Assembly: GCA_022385805.1 (NCBI GenBank)
Contig: MU277672.1
Span: forward strand, 850,012-914,011
DNA length: 64,000 bases
DNA from: Pilatotrama ljubarskyi
Lineage: Eukaryota > Basidiomycota > Agaricomycetes > Polyporales > Polyporaceae
Direction of reading: 5' to 3'
Part shown: positions 44,671 through 55,689 of the stretch, piece by piece
Layout of the letters: every line of letters begins with the position of its first letter
How positions within the stretch are numbered: position 1 is the stretch's first letter
Notes under the pieces: model-generated
Seen by the model: the letters and a program-made list of their open reading frames with translations, nothing else
Told to the model about the DNA's origin: nothing
Databases searched by the model: none
Position numbers and translations under genes: made by a program

Positions 44671-45589
44671 ATGGAATCAGAGACGAAGCATTCAGCCTAC
44701 CACTCCACCGCCTACCATGTTGCCGGTGAGGCCATGATGAGCTTCCAGCCCATCAAGTCCATCCACCAGCATTTGTGCGCTTTCCATGTCTACTCGTGCG
44801 TCTCATGTCTGTTCGCGTTCATTTTGTTTCGGCATGCTGAGCAGCGCGCATCCAGTCAAGATCACTCGCGTCATGTAGAGGCTCATCATTACTGCAAGCA
44901 CCTCTCGCCGGACTTCCACCAATGCGTCATCTACGACAGCGACAAGCCGGATGCTAGACTGATCGGCATCGAATACATTGTTTCGGAGAAGGTAGGCTTT
45001 TGCTCCCGAGTGATGAGCGTTCAGGCACTTACAAGAGGTCGCGATAGATCTTCACGTCTCTGCCTCAGGAGGAGAAAAAGTTCTGGCATTCTCACAAGTA
45101 CGAGGTGAGTTCAAGCAGCAGCCGAACGTATAGGATGCGTGATACCAACTTTCGTCCTAGGTCGAAAGTGGCCTACTTCAGCTTGCGACGAAGGGTCTCG
45201 TGCCTGGTGAGCACAGACTACCTACCGACCTCGCGATCGAATCTCACTGACTTCACGCTCCAGCCCCAGCGGCCGATGCTGCAGAGCAGCCGGCCATGCT
45301 CGAGCTGCAGAAAACGTATGGGAAGACGATACACACATGGGCGTTCGACATTCATCCAGACCTGCCCCTCGGTCCGCCGAATCTGATGATGTCCTACACG
45401 GGCGACGGTCAAGGTCCACCGGAAGACTTGGTCAAGAAGCGCGACACTGAGTGGGGCCAAGACACCGCGGCGAAGAGAGAACTGCGGAAGGGATACCTCC
45501 CGCCTTACGAGAAGGTGGACGATGCCGACGAATGGGAAAAGACCGGTCGGGTAGTCAAGTTCAGCGTGGAAGAGGTTCCCTTGCGCTAG
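44671..45589 (+). CDS. Oil-body-associated protein homologue (DUF1264/OBAP)
   Basis: About five exons encode roughly 215 residues starting [19 protein letters not shown]. Family blocks: [20 protein letters not shown], spliced to [40 protein letters not shown], then [12 protein letters not shown]. The next blocks are [19 protein letters not shown] and [10 protein letters not shown]. These match DUF1264/OBAP proteins, first named from maize seed oil bodies and also present in fungi and bacteria. The conserved His residues ([12 protein letters not shown]) suggest a metal or ligand site, but activity is unknown. There is no signal peptide or membrane hairpin. A lipid-droplet role in fungi is inferred only. 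Confidence 0.85.
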
Positions 45590-46139
45590 CAACGGTCGAG
45601 TGTGTTGACAGTGGATACACAAAGACAGAGGTGCCTCTAGCGACGGCGCTGTCATGTTCGCCAGTATGTGTGCGATAGTCGATGTTCGTCCAACAGGCCG
45701 CGACCTGGATAAAAGAAGTCTGTTCCAAGGAATCGAGTCCCTCGCCCAATTACACGATCCCTCTTCCTAGTCTACGGCACGTGCAGTATGCGAATACAGC
45801 ATTCGGATTGTGGTTGCAGTCGATCGCACTGGCGTGGTTACACATACATCTTACCGTATGTCCGTCGGCCGTCCGTCGTGCGCGTTCGAAAGTATCATAC
45901 AATTGTAGCTTTCTCACCGACGCGCGCAGGCTTGTGAAAACACTCGTCTGCCTCTGACTACCATGATCCCGGTTCACCCGTGACCCCCACGTATTTATAT
46001 GTATAGGCGACAGTGTGGGTAAGGAGTCTGTTGACTCGCACTGCGCAGTGCCCCAGTACTCGTTGACTTTGCACATCTCTTGTTAATTCGACTGGGTGCC
46101 TTAGTGTACTAGGTCGATCCACGGAACTCGCAGAAAGCC
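45590..46139. other. Intergenic between tandem genes
   Basis: A 550 bp spacer. A TATA-like stretch (ATTTATATG) is near 45992, about 145 bp upstream of the next start codon. Nothing else seen. Confidence 0.4.
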
Positions 46140-47401
46140 ATGGGCCAGCCGCTTCTGCGACGCCAGCCTTTCAAGGGCCTCTACCTCGCCTACTTCGTCT
46201 TCTCAACCCTCTTGGTCCGCGTCCCCTTGTGGTTCATATGGTTCCTGCCGCGCAGTAACCGTCCGAGGGCAACATGGTCCATCATGCGCTGCATCCGCGT
46301 CATGAACCTCCGCATGCTCATGGGACTGCCCATCAAACTGGGTCTGAAGAGCAGCCGTGACATTCCTAAGTCGGATGACGAGCTGAAGAACGCGAAGTTC
46401 GTCTGGATCGAGGGACTCTCTGAAGACTCCGAGGCATTCTGCGGAGAGGTTCGTAAAGCGGCGGCCATCGCGGGCGTGAAACCCGCTCGCATCCCTGCCT
46501 ACTGGTTCTCCAAGCCTGGAAGTCTGGTGCTGAAGGACTTGAAGGCGAAGGCGGGTGAGCGCACCGTCCTCCACATCCACGGAGGTGCATTCCACGTGAG
46601 TAGTATACTCGATGACCTCTCCACTGTCGGACATGGAGCTGACATCGCATACAGTTAGGCAGTGCGCATCCTGACGCGACCACGGCAAATATAGCCCACG
46701 GTCTTCTCGCTCACAGCGAGAAGCTCGAACGGATTCTCGCGGTCGACTATCGTCTCGCAGCAACGCACCCGGATCCTCCCGCCAACCCCTTCCCTGCTGC
46801 CGTGCTCGATTGCATCGCGGCATACCAGTACCTCGTCAAGGAAGCCGGATTCGAGCCTCAGAACGTCACCGTGGCGGGTGACTCCGCTGGGGGCAACCTC
46901 GCGTTCGCTCTCGTCCGCCATCTAGTGGAGAACGCCATCCCGGGACTACCGCCCCCGGGCGGCTTGCTCTCACTATCGAGCTGGCTGGATCTGTCAAGCT
47001 CGCGCAAATCCGACCCCGAAGCGTCTTTGGTGCGCAATTCCGCGACAGATATCTTCCCGACGAGCCCGACTTCACAGTTCGGCGGATACGGCGTCCATGC
47101 TTACCTGGGACCGTTGAACCTGGAGGAGGCGAAGACGAACCGGTACATCTCGCCGAGCTCCCCCCATCTCAGTTCGATGGAGGGACTCTTCAAGGGTTTC
47201 CCGCGAACTTTCGTCTCCGCGGGCGGTGCGGAGAAGATCCTGGACGACTCGACTGTTGTCGCGGAGAGGCTGAAGGCGGATGGAGTTGACGTGCTTGTTG
47301 ACGTCGCGCCGGATTCCGTGCATGACTTTATGGTCTTCACTTGGCACGAACCCGAGCGCACGAATGCTCTGAAGCGGATTTGCAAGTGGCTGGACCAGTG
47401 A
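46140..47401 (+). CDS. Membrane-anchored alpha/beta hydrolase (HSL/steryl-acetyl-hydrolase type)
   Basis: Two exons encode about 400 residues. The N-terminus MGQPLLRRQPFKGLYLAYF runs into a hydrophobic segment (AYFVFSTLLVRVPLWFIWFL, residues 17-36) that should anchor the enzyme. The catalytic core has the oxyanion motif LHIHGGAFH, interrupted by the single intron, then VDYRLAATHPDPP, the nucleophile elbow VAGDSAGGNLAFAL, and the catalytic His in DSVHDFMVF. The Asp is probably in the GGAEKILDDS block. Related fungal enzymes deacetylate sterol acetates or hydrolyse lactones and esters; the substrate here is unknown. It shares the broad family with the hydrolase at 14830 but has a different N-terminus. 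Confidence 0.88.
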
Positions 47402-48038
47402 GGGTTCTTCTGGAGTTACACCCGCCGCCAGGCCGCGGTGTAGAGCACCGTCTGGTAAGTCATCTGGACACGTTTCAAGCTAGCTGAACCTGACATGCAT
47501 GATGTCCCTGCCCCGGCTGATAGATGACTTTCAAGAAAGCTCACTGCTGTGAGCTTGTGTTTTGTAGTATTCACTACCTGTGCGAGTTGCGATACTATTA
47601 CTATGCCGGAGCCAACACTCCTTGTCAGGGATTGAGCGTTGTAAACTCTTATCGTAACAGTAATGGTGGTCGCACATAGCTGCGCTGGAAGTTAAAGGAC
47701 GGTTTCCACGGCCTCTGATTCTGAACATGGTGCGGCAGCCGGGAGACTCGTGTGGACCACGATTGTGTGTACTCGACTGACGGTGTGGCTTGCCTGAGAG
47801 TCGAGTGCTGAAAGCGAGCGGCGTGCCAAAACTTAAAGGCGAGCGGAGAATAGAGCGTATTTGCAAGCGGTTTGAACCGCCCCACTCGAGTTAATACTTA
47901 TAACTCCGTGGGTGATACAAGTTACAACTCCAACCTATGCGAAAATCAGCGCTTCGCCCCGGGTCGTGCGCTCCAAACAGTTTAGCGCTTGGTACTGTAG
48001 TTGTAATCGCGTTGCAAATACGCTCTAATGCGGTCATC
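47402..48038. other. Intergenic: 3' region of the hydrolase and TSC1 promoter
   Basis: A 637 bp spacer with no gene recognised. The TSC1 frame is open upstream to 47937, but the extension has no conserved features. Confidence 0.4.
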
Positions 48039-51000
48039 ATGTCTTCCTCCACCACTGTCGCCGAACTCGGCGCTCAACTCAAGCTTCTCCTCGAAGGCTC
48101 GCCGGAAGCACTCTCTCTCAGTGACTTACTCGCCGGTGTTGATGCGTTTGTGCTAGAATGCTCATCCTCTCCGGATGCCGGCACGCTCTTGCACCAGCTC
48201 GAGGACGAGTTGCAAGTGATCTACGACGACGTCGTCGGCCATGCGCTCTTCCCTCAGGCTGAGATCTTCCTGGCTTTTCTTTACCACCTGCGTCCTGTGC
48301 TGCCCTCGAGTTCTATCATATCGACATGGTTCGATTTAGCGCTCAGACCGGCCCTGCGCGAGCCGAAGCTGCCTCTTCCGGCGGTAAACAATGCGAAGGA
48401 GCTGATCATCTCTGCGCTGGACCCGGGGAGCAACTTCTCTGCTTCTGAGGAGGATACTGCGGAGGCGGAAAAGCAGAAGGAGCGAGTCGGTGACTTTCGA
48501 AGACGACTCATGGACTTGTACCTTCTGGACGCGTTCAACGAGAGCTCCGGAGACGATGTCCTAGAGTGGGCGGAGCTCGACGAGGAACAGAGGGAGAAGA
48601 AGGCTTGCTGGAAGGCGAACCTTGAGGACGTGCTTGTCAGGGTCGCCCTCGAACGACCGCAGGTAGGCGAGGGTCGGTCTCCACCCTCATCCAGCATCTC
48701 TAAATTCTGGCGTATAGGACTTTCTCACCGAGCTGTATCACTGCTTTGCCTCCCCGACATCCCGGTTGCAAGTGCTCATACTCCTCAATGCATACACATC
48801 GCAGCCCACGTTCTCCGAACATGCACACGTCCTAGCCTCGCATCCTCTCATGACCAGCCTCGTACACTCGCTCATCTTCGACAACTCCTCCACAGTCTGC
48901 ACAATTGCACTGACAGTGCTCATCAAGCTGCTACCCATCTTCGCTGTCAAGGCATGTGAGCAGCTCAAACGCCTCCTCCCTCTTTTGCTGGTTGTTCTAG
49001 CGCGGATACTGTGCTGGAAGGAACGTCAGTCGTCCTCGCCGATCATCCCTGTCCTCCCGGACCCGGATGACAGCGACGAAGAGGACGCGCTTGCCTCTGA
49101 CGACGACGAAGATGTCGAGCGCGAGGGCTCCCGCTCGCTGCCGATCCGCGAAGACATCGAGTGGGGCCGACTCGAGCTCACCTTCGACGGCCCGGCATCC
49201 AAGGCACCGTCGCCCGACCGCTACTTTACGTTCCTGTACTATCTCTTCCCCTGCAATACCATCCGGTTCCTGCGATATCCCGTCCGGTACCTCGCGGACA
49301 ACGCGGTAGACAGCTTGTACGCCGTGGACTGGGAAGACGCGCTGGACGAAGACAAGATAAGGAGTAAGAGCGAGGTACGTGCTCTGGCCTCGAGCTCGAT
49401 GGCTAGGAAGTCGCTAAGTGCTTGCGTAGCCCTTGTTACGGAGGCATGTCTTGCATCCTCTGCTCATCTGGCGCGAGGCGGCGGAGGAACTGGAGAAGCC
49501 TGATTTCTGGGCACAGTACGACATTCCGCAGATCGTCGGCGGGGCGACTATGCTCGAGGTTCGCAACGCAGCGCTCGGGCTACGCCAGCAACTCCCAAGA
49601 GGGGCGCCCCAGGCTTCGAGGTCACCCTCGCCAGAGCGAGCGTCGCGTCCGCCGTCAGTAGCCGAGGTTGGCATGTCGCGTACGGAGACCGCGGACAGCG
49701 CGCCCTTGTCCTCGTCGCTGGAGACCGTCCACCCAGAGCTAGAAGCTGGTTCGCCGTCCGTCTCGACTGTACCGAAGATCTCTCTCGCTCAGATGGTGGC
49801 GACTTCGGTCGCGCTCAAGTCGGGCTTGGACGTGGAGATCGTGGATCCCTCGCCCGCATGGTCGGCAGCGCTCCTGCCGCTGCAGTCGGGAACGCGCTCG
49901 TCGTCCCGGGCTGAGCGCTCGTCGTCGCAGCCCGCGGAGGAGCAGACTGAGTCGCCACCCACGCCTTCACATTCCGAGCACGACAATCACGAGGACGGCA
50001 CGCTGCCCCGCCATGTCGCACAGGCGATCTCGGCGCTGCAGAGAGAGGTGCTCTTGCTGAAGAACGATCTCAACCTGGAGCTGTGGACGACGCGGGAGAA
50101 CGTGAAGCACATTGGACGCCTGTACAAGGAACGCGTGCTCTCGCGGAACGAAGAAGTGGAACGGCAGGGGCTGGTGAGTGCTCGTCCCGGTGGCAGCTTT
50201 CGACGGGCAAGACTGACATGCTTCGCAGCACAACAAGTTGAAGGAGTACAAGCACATGGTCACGCGCCTCCGGCATGAGCTGAAGGAGGCGAAGGAGCAG
50301 GCCATCGTCGCTCGCGCACGATATACGGACTGGAACAAAGAGCTGCAAGAGAGGATCGCGGGCTTGCGCTCGGAAAAGAAGACGTGGACGAGTCAGGCTG
50401 CGGCAATGCGTGCCGCCGAGAAGGAAGCTAAGGTGGGCATTGCGTCGTCTGTTGTGGATCTCTGCTGAGCAGGGCTATGCAGGATACGTTCGCCGCTCAA
50501 GGAAAGCTCCTCGCGGAGGCGACCCAACTTGTCTTCCGATTGGAGACCAAGATCAAGGAGAATGCGCACAAAGTGGATAGGCTGCACGACTACGAGAAAC
50601 AGATCGACCAGCTCATCAAGCTGCAGCGATTGTGGTACGTAAACCGTTTCACTGCATCCACGTAGGTACTGAGAACGTGTTGCATAGGGAATCGGATGTG
50701 CACAAGATCAACGACAGCAAGGAGTACATTGCAGCATTCGCGAGCAAGTACAGGAAGATGGAACTACGGTTGGACGGCCTGGAGAGCACCGAGATGGAAA
50801 TGGAACAGAACGCAGCGTGAGTATTCAAGGAAGCTTCGTGACCACATGGCAGGTTAACAGGCACCGAACAGGGCGCAGAGACAGCAGATCCTTGAGCTTG
50901 AGAACAAGGTCAAGCAGTACCAGAAAGAGCTGGAAGGCGCCCGGAAGGCGTCGCTGCTGCGGCAAGGAACGTTGGTCGCTGAGGAGTACCACCGGCTGCA

Positions 51001-51142
51001 GCAGACGAACGAGCGGTTGCGGAACGAGAACGAAGAGCTGAGAGAGGAGATCGAGGAGGTGAAGGCGATGGTGGAGGTGCTGAAGGCGCAGGTGAGCGGG
51101 AGACAGGGCCTCGTCGCCTCGCCACGGTCGTCGCCGCCGTGA
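48039..51142 (+). CDS. TSC1: Hamartin (TSC1), TORC1-pathway tumour-suppressor homologue
   Basis: About seven exons code for roughly 930 residues starting MSSSTTVAELGAQLKLLLEG. The N-terminal helical-repeat domain includes ELYHCFASPTSRLQVLILL, HPLMTSLVHSLIFDNSST and LIKLLPIFAVKACEQL, then DRYFTFLYYLFPCNTIRFLR with NAVDSLYAVDWEDAL. These are hamartin signatures. A disordered Ser/Pro-rich middle follows, then long coiled coils: EVLLLKNDLNLELWTRE-like, YKHMVTRLRHELKEAKEQ, LENKVKQYQKELEGAR and NEELREEIEEVK. TSC1 stabilises TSC2, the Rheb-GAP that restrains TORC1; TSC2 is not in this window. An upstream in-frame ATG at 47937 was not preferred. HSP90 follows 273 bp downstream on the same strand. Confidence 0.88.
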
Positions 51143-51281
51143 CCGCCTTTGCCGTGACATGTACAGATAGACGCGGTCCGAATGCGGAAGGTGCTGTGGA
51201 ACGCTGTGGAAGGCGGTCGAAGCTTCGCGTCCGGGGCAAGACGAGGACGCGGGCGCCTGTCCGCTTTAGTAGAGAGAGATG

Positions 51282-51294
51282 GAAGGTTCTCGAA
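51282..51294 (+). promoter_or_regulatory. Heat-shock element GAAnnTTCnnGAA of the HSP90 promoter
   Basis: A perfect three-unit Hsf1 site, GAAggTTCtcGAA, lies 122 bp before the HSP90 start codon. A two-unit GAAgcTTC is found about 60 bp further upstream (near 51218-51225). Both are in the 273 bp between TSC1 and HSP90. Confidence 0.75.
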
Positions 51295-51415
51295 CAAGCA
51301 GGCGAGGAAAGTACATAAACCCTGCATCCTCCCTTCCCCCGTCTCCAGCTTGCTCTATCGTCCGCACTCGTTCCCATATCCCCTCTCTTCCCCCTCACGA
51401 TCCTAACGCGCAAAA

Positions 51416-53861
51416 ATGGCCTCTGAGAGCTTTGGCTTCCAGGCTGAGATCAGCCAGCTGCTCGATCTCATCATCAGTGAGTATTCATGGTCCTTCATGC
51501 TCGCCAACGCACCTAACACGGTCCTGCACAGACACCTTCTACTCCAACAAGGAGATCTTCCTTCGTGAATTGATCTCAAACGCGTCCGATGCCCTCGACA
51601 AGATCCGCTACGCCTCCCTCACCGACCCCTCCGTCCTTGACACGGGCAAGGACCTTTACATCCGCATCACGCCCGACAAGGAGAACAAGATCCTCTCCAT
51701 CCGCGATACCGGTATCGGTATGACCAAGGCTGACCTCGTCAACAACCTTGGTACGATCGCTAAGTCCGGCACGAAGGTGAGTAGAAGACGCATCGCGGTG
51801 GTGGCGTCGTCGCGCAGATGGCTGACTCGCTTCTTATAGGGCTTCATGGAGGCACTCCAGTCGGGCGCCGACATCTCCATGATTGGCCAGTTCGGTGTCG
51901 GTTTCTACTCTGCGTACCTCGTCGCCGAGCGCGTGCAGGTCATCTCCAAGCACAACGACGACGAGCAGTACATCTGGGAGTCCGCCGCCGGTGGCACCTT
52001 CACCATCACCCCCGACACTGTCAACCCCCCTCTCGGTCGTGGTACCGAGGTTCGCCTCTACCTCAAGGAGGACCAGCTCGAGTACCTTGAGGAGAAGCGC
52101 ATCAAGGAGATCGTCAAGAAGCACTCCGAGTTTATCTCCTACCCCATCCAGCTTGCGGTTACCAAGGAGGTTGAGAAGGCAAGTATCTGTCATGAGTATC
52201 AGTTCGCGATCCCTTACTGACCGGTGGTGTACAGGAGGTCGAGGATGAGGAGGAGGTGAAGGAGGACAAGGAGGAGTCCAAGGTCGAGGAGGTCGAGGAC
52301 GACGAGGAGAAGAAGAAGAAGACGAAGAAGATCAAGGAGAAGCAGGTCACCAACGAGGAGCTCAATAAGACGAAACCCATCTGGACGCGCAACCCCTCCG
52401 AGATCACCCAGGAGGAGTACGCTGCCTTCTACAAGAGCTTGACCAACGACTGGGAGGACCACCTGGCTGTCAAGCACTTCTCAGTTGAGGGTCAGCTCGA
52501 GTTCAAGGCCATCCTCTTCGTCCCCAAGCGGTAAGCATCCACGATACCTGTTCCCCAGGTCGAACTGTTACTAATCTCGTCATTCAGGGCGCCCTTCGAT
52601 CTCTTCGAGTCGAAGAAGAAGCGCAACAACATCAAGCTTTACGTCCGCCGCGTCTTCATCATGGACGACTGCGAGGATCTCATCCCCGAGTACCTGAACT
52701 TCATCAAGGGTATCGTCGACTCCGAGGATCTCCCTCTTAACATCTCGCGTGAGACCCTCCAGCAGAACAAGATCCTCAAGGTCATCCGCAAGAACATCGT
52801 CAAGAAGTGCCTTGACCTCTTCTCCGAGATCGCGGAGGACAAGGACAACTTCAACAAGTTCTACGAGGCGTTCGGCAAGAACATCAAGCTCGGTATCCAC
52901 GAGGATGCTCAGAACCGCAGCAAGCTCGCGGAGTTCTTGCGCTTCTACTCGACTAAGTCCACGGAGGAGATGACTTCTCTCAAGGGTAAATAGCCTCGTC
53001 GCGTCCTCGCCTCCAGACTTGGATTACTGATGTCGTCCCCTCTAGACTACATCACTCGTATGCCTGAGGTCCAGAAGAACATCTACTACCTCACTGGCGA
53101 GTCGCTCTCGGCCGTCAAGGACTCACCGTTCCTTGAGGTTCTGAAGAAGAAGGGCTTCGAGGTCCTTCTCCTCGTCGACCCCATCGATGAGTACGCGATC
53201 ACGCAGCTGAAGGAGTTCGACGGCCACAAGCTCGTCTGCGTCTCGAAGGAGGGCCTCGAGCTCGAGGAGACCGAGGAGGAGAAGAAGGCGCGCGAGGAGG
53301 AGGCCAAGCAGTTCGAGGACCTCTGCAAGGCCGTCAAGGAGGCGCTCGGCGACAAGGTCGAGAAGGTCGTTGTCTCGAACCGTATCTCCGACTCTCCTTG
53401 CGTCCTCGTCACTGGCCAGTTCGGCTGGTCGTCGAACATGGTAAGTTTCCCGGAGTAGTCGTCTTGGACGAACACTTTGCTGACCACTTCGTCTACAGGA
53501 GCGTATCATGAAGGCGCAGGCCCTCCGTGACTCTTCGATGTCGTCGTACATGGCGTCGAAGAAGACGCTCGAGCTCAACCCCCACAATGCCATCATCAAG
53601 GAGCTCAAGCGCAAGGTGGCGGAGGACAAGGCGGACAAGTCCGTCCGCGACCTCACGTACCTGCTCTTCGAGACCGCCCTTCTCACCTCCGGCTTCTCGC
53701 TCGACGACCCCACGTCGTTCGCGAAGCGCATCCACCGCATGATCGCTCTCGGCCTCGACGTCGACGAGCAGGAGGAGTCCGCACCCGCCGCGTCGTCGAG
53801 CACGGAGACCCCTGCAGCAACCGAGGCCGCGTCGACCTCGGCGATGGAGGAGATCGACTAA
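51416..53861 (+). CDS. HSP90: Cytosolic molecular chaperone HSP90
   Basis: Seven exons code for about 700 residues starting [20 protein letters not shown]. The GHKL ATPase domain has [42 protein letters not shown] and [17 protein letters not shown] charged linker ([24 protein letters not shown]) precedes the middle domain: [22 protein letters not shown], then [11 protein letters not shown], with [16 protein letters not shown]. The C-terminal dimerisation domain has [14 protein letters not shown]. The protein ends MEEID, where cytosolic Hsp90 normally has MEEVD, the TPR co-chaperone docking tail. Heat-shock elements lie upstream. GT-AG introns interrupt the ATPase domain at codon-conserved places. 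Confidence 0.97.
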
Positions 53862-54195
53862 GGGACTCGCGGACGTCTGGGGTTAGCGTAGATCTGAGCA
53901 GAGGTTCCATTTTTCTGTAATGTGTATATTAGGACTACGTCGGGCATTGCTGTCTTGTTGCATTTCACGACCTCACTCATGCGTACTATAGTAGCATCGC
54001 ACTGAATACATTCCTTGCATCTCTCATATTGTGTGGTTGCTCGACAATGGGCAGAGAAATGAAGAGGTGCAGCCGACATCTACAGATGGCTATCATGGGT
54101 GAACGACAGCTCAGCGTTGTGAATGTCCAAAGCTTCCTATTCCTGGTGTTACAATGATACAGTTCTACTTGCCTCTCAGGCTACCTGATGGTCAC
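53862..54195. other. Intergenic between convergent genes
   Basis: A 334 bp spacer, AT-richer than the flanking coding DNA, holding the HSP90 3' UTR and the methyltransferase 3' end. Nothing else seen. Confidence 0.4.
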
Positions 54196-55259
54196 CTACT
54201 TCCTCGTCGCGATGACCAGGAAGGTCTGGTACGGGTACTCGAAGATTCCTTTCTCCTTGTCGATCCACACCAGACCGTCCTTGCGCTGCAGGATGGCGTC
54301 AATATCTTCTATCACCTTCTGCTTCTCCTCGGGGTTCAACACCGCAATGTAGCTCTTGCTGCAAGCGCGGTCGACTACGATGTCGCGCGTTCCATGGAGG
54401 ACGTAGTCCCACACGTTCTCTTCTGGCGGATTGAAGTTCGCAACGTACGAGGGCGTGCTGAACGTCGCGCGCCACAGTCCGAGGCGGAACTGCGGCGAGC
54501 CACTCTCGTGCTTCTCGATACGATCGCGAAGCTGGGCCACCCAGGCCGCGCGGTTGCTGTCAACATGTCCGTTAGCTTGTGGCGCGTGTAGGCTCTGCTG
54601 CTGCCTACCGGTCCTCGAGGTTCCATATGAAGGCGACGATTCCCTCCGGCTTGAGGATCCGTGCGAACTCGGCGGCCGCCTTGTCGTAGTCCGGACACCA
54701 GTGGAACGCCTTGATCAGACGCAGCATTAGACATATGGTTGCGGGACAGCTCTCATGCAAGACTTCACCTGCGCGATGATGACTAGATCGGCCCATCCAT
54801 CTGCGACGCCGGTGGCGTCGAACGTACCCTCCCGTGTGGAAACGCGCGGGTCTGACACGGACTTGGTGAATACTTCGCGCATGCCTGCGCTCGGCTCTAC
54901 CGCGACGAGCTCCTTAATCGAGCTCGACCAATCGGGGTGCGCGAGCAGGGCACGGGTGAAGATCCCAGTGCCAGAGCCGATCCTGACCATGAACCACGCT
55001 TTCGTCAAGATCTGACCATTGGTGAACAGTTATAGGTCCACTCACTCGACGACATTGAAGGGCGGAGAGGATCTGACTGCCTGGCGGATGTGGGCAAGCG
55101 CAAACGGCTGGTATGACGGCCGCGCACTGCAAAGATATGCGCACTGTGTAAACAGACGTCTGGGATCTCTGGTCGCCCAGGAGGTACGTACCGATCATAC
55201 AACTCATTCGTCCCACTGCCGAAACCCACCTTAGCCAGGGTGTGCACCGTTTGTGCCAT
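54196..55259 (-). CDS. Class I SAM-dependent methyltransferase, unknown substrate
   Basis: Six or so exons encode about 290 residues starting MAQTVHTLAKVGFGSGTNEL at 55259. Next: YDRARPSYQPFALAHI (after an intron), SAM motif I VVEIGSGTGIFTRALL, motif II region ELVAVEPSAGMREVF, and motif IV WADLVIIAQAFHWC, then FARILKPEGIVAFIWNLED. This is the Methyltransf_11 type common in fungi (related to trans-aconitate / Tmt1-like enzymes in databases). The C-terminal part (PEENVWDYVLHGTRDIVV) is family-specific. It may act on a small carboxylate or lipid, but the sequence does not tell. A cytosolic location is likely; there is no signal peptide. Confidence 0.85.
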
Positions 55260-55596
55260 GATAGGTCGTGACGCGTAAATGGACCGGATTGTCCCTTGTA
55301 GGATTCTGGTACGGACGACAATGTCGAGCGTACAGCGCGACGATATGTCTCGCACGCGGGGGGCTGCCGCTCTATATATACGGCAGATCGGCCTCGCCGT
55401 GCACGATATCGATCCCACCATCATAGAGCAGAGCGCGCAAGTATTACGACAAGTGGCGGATGCCCGGTCCTGGCGGTGACTACGAGTAGTACTTGACTAG
55501 TTGATCATGGCTACTGACTCATGCCAGGTCATAACAACCTCATCAGATGGCGTCGACTCGGGTGTTCCGACTCCGTCTCCTGTTCAAGGAGGAAAA
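55260..55596. other. Intergenic: methyltransferase promoter and tRNA 3' flank
   Basis: A 337 bp spacer. It contains a TATATATAC string near 55373, about 115 bp upstream of the methyltransferase start (minus strand). The last bases (55593-55596, AAAA on plus, TTTT on minus) form the Pol III terminator of the adjacent tRNA. Confidence 0.5.
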
Positions 55597-55689
55597 CGAC
55601 ACCAGCAGGATTTGAACCTGCGCTCCCAGAGGGAAACAGATGATCTACAACATTCGAATCTGTCGCCTTAACCACTCGGCCATAGTGTC
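55597..55689 (-). tRNA. tRNA-Ser(CGA) with an 11-nt intron
   Basis: A full cloverleaf folds on the minus strand. Acceptor GACACTA pairs with TGGTGTC; the D arm is GCC-GAGTGGTTAA-GGC and the anticodon stem ACAGA/TCTGT. There is a long variable arm and a T arm GCAGG-TTCAAAT-CCTGC, with discriminator G. The anticodon CGA is at 55656-55654, followed by A37 and an 11-nt intron (55652-55642) at position 37/38. Mature length is 82 nt. It decodes UCG, a frequent Ser codon in these genes. TTTT terminates transcription immediately after the gene. Confidence 0.92.
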
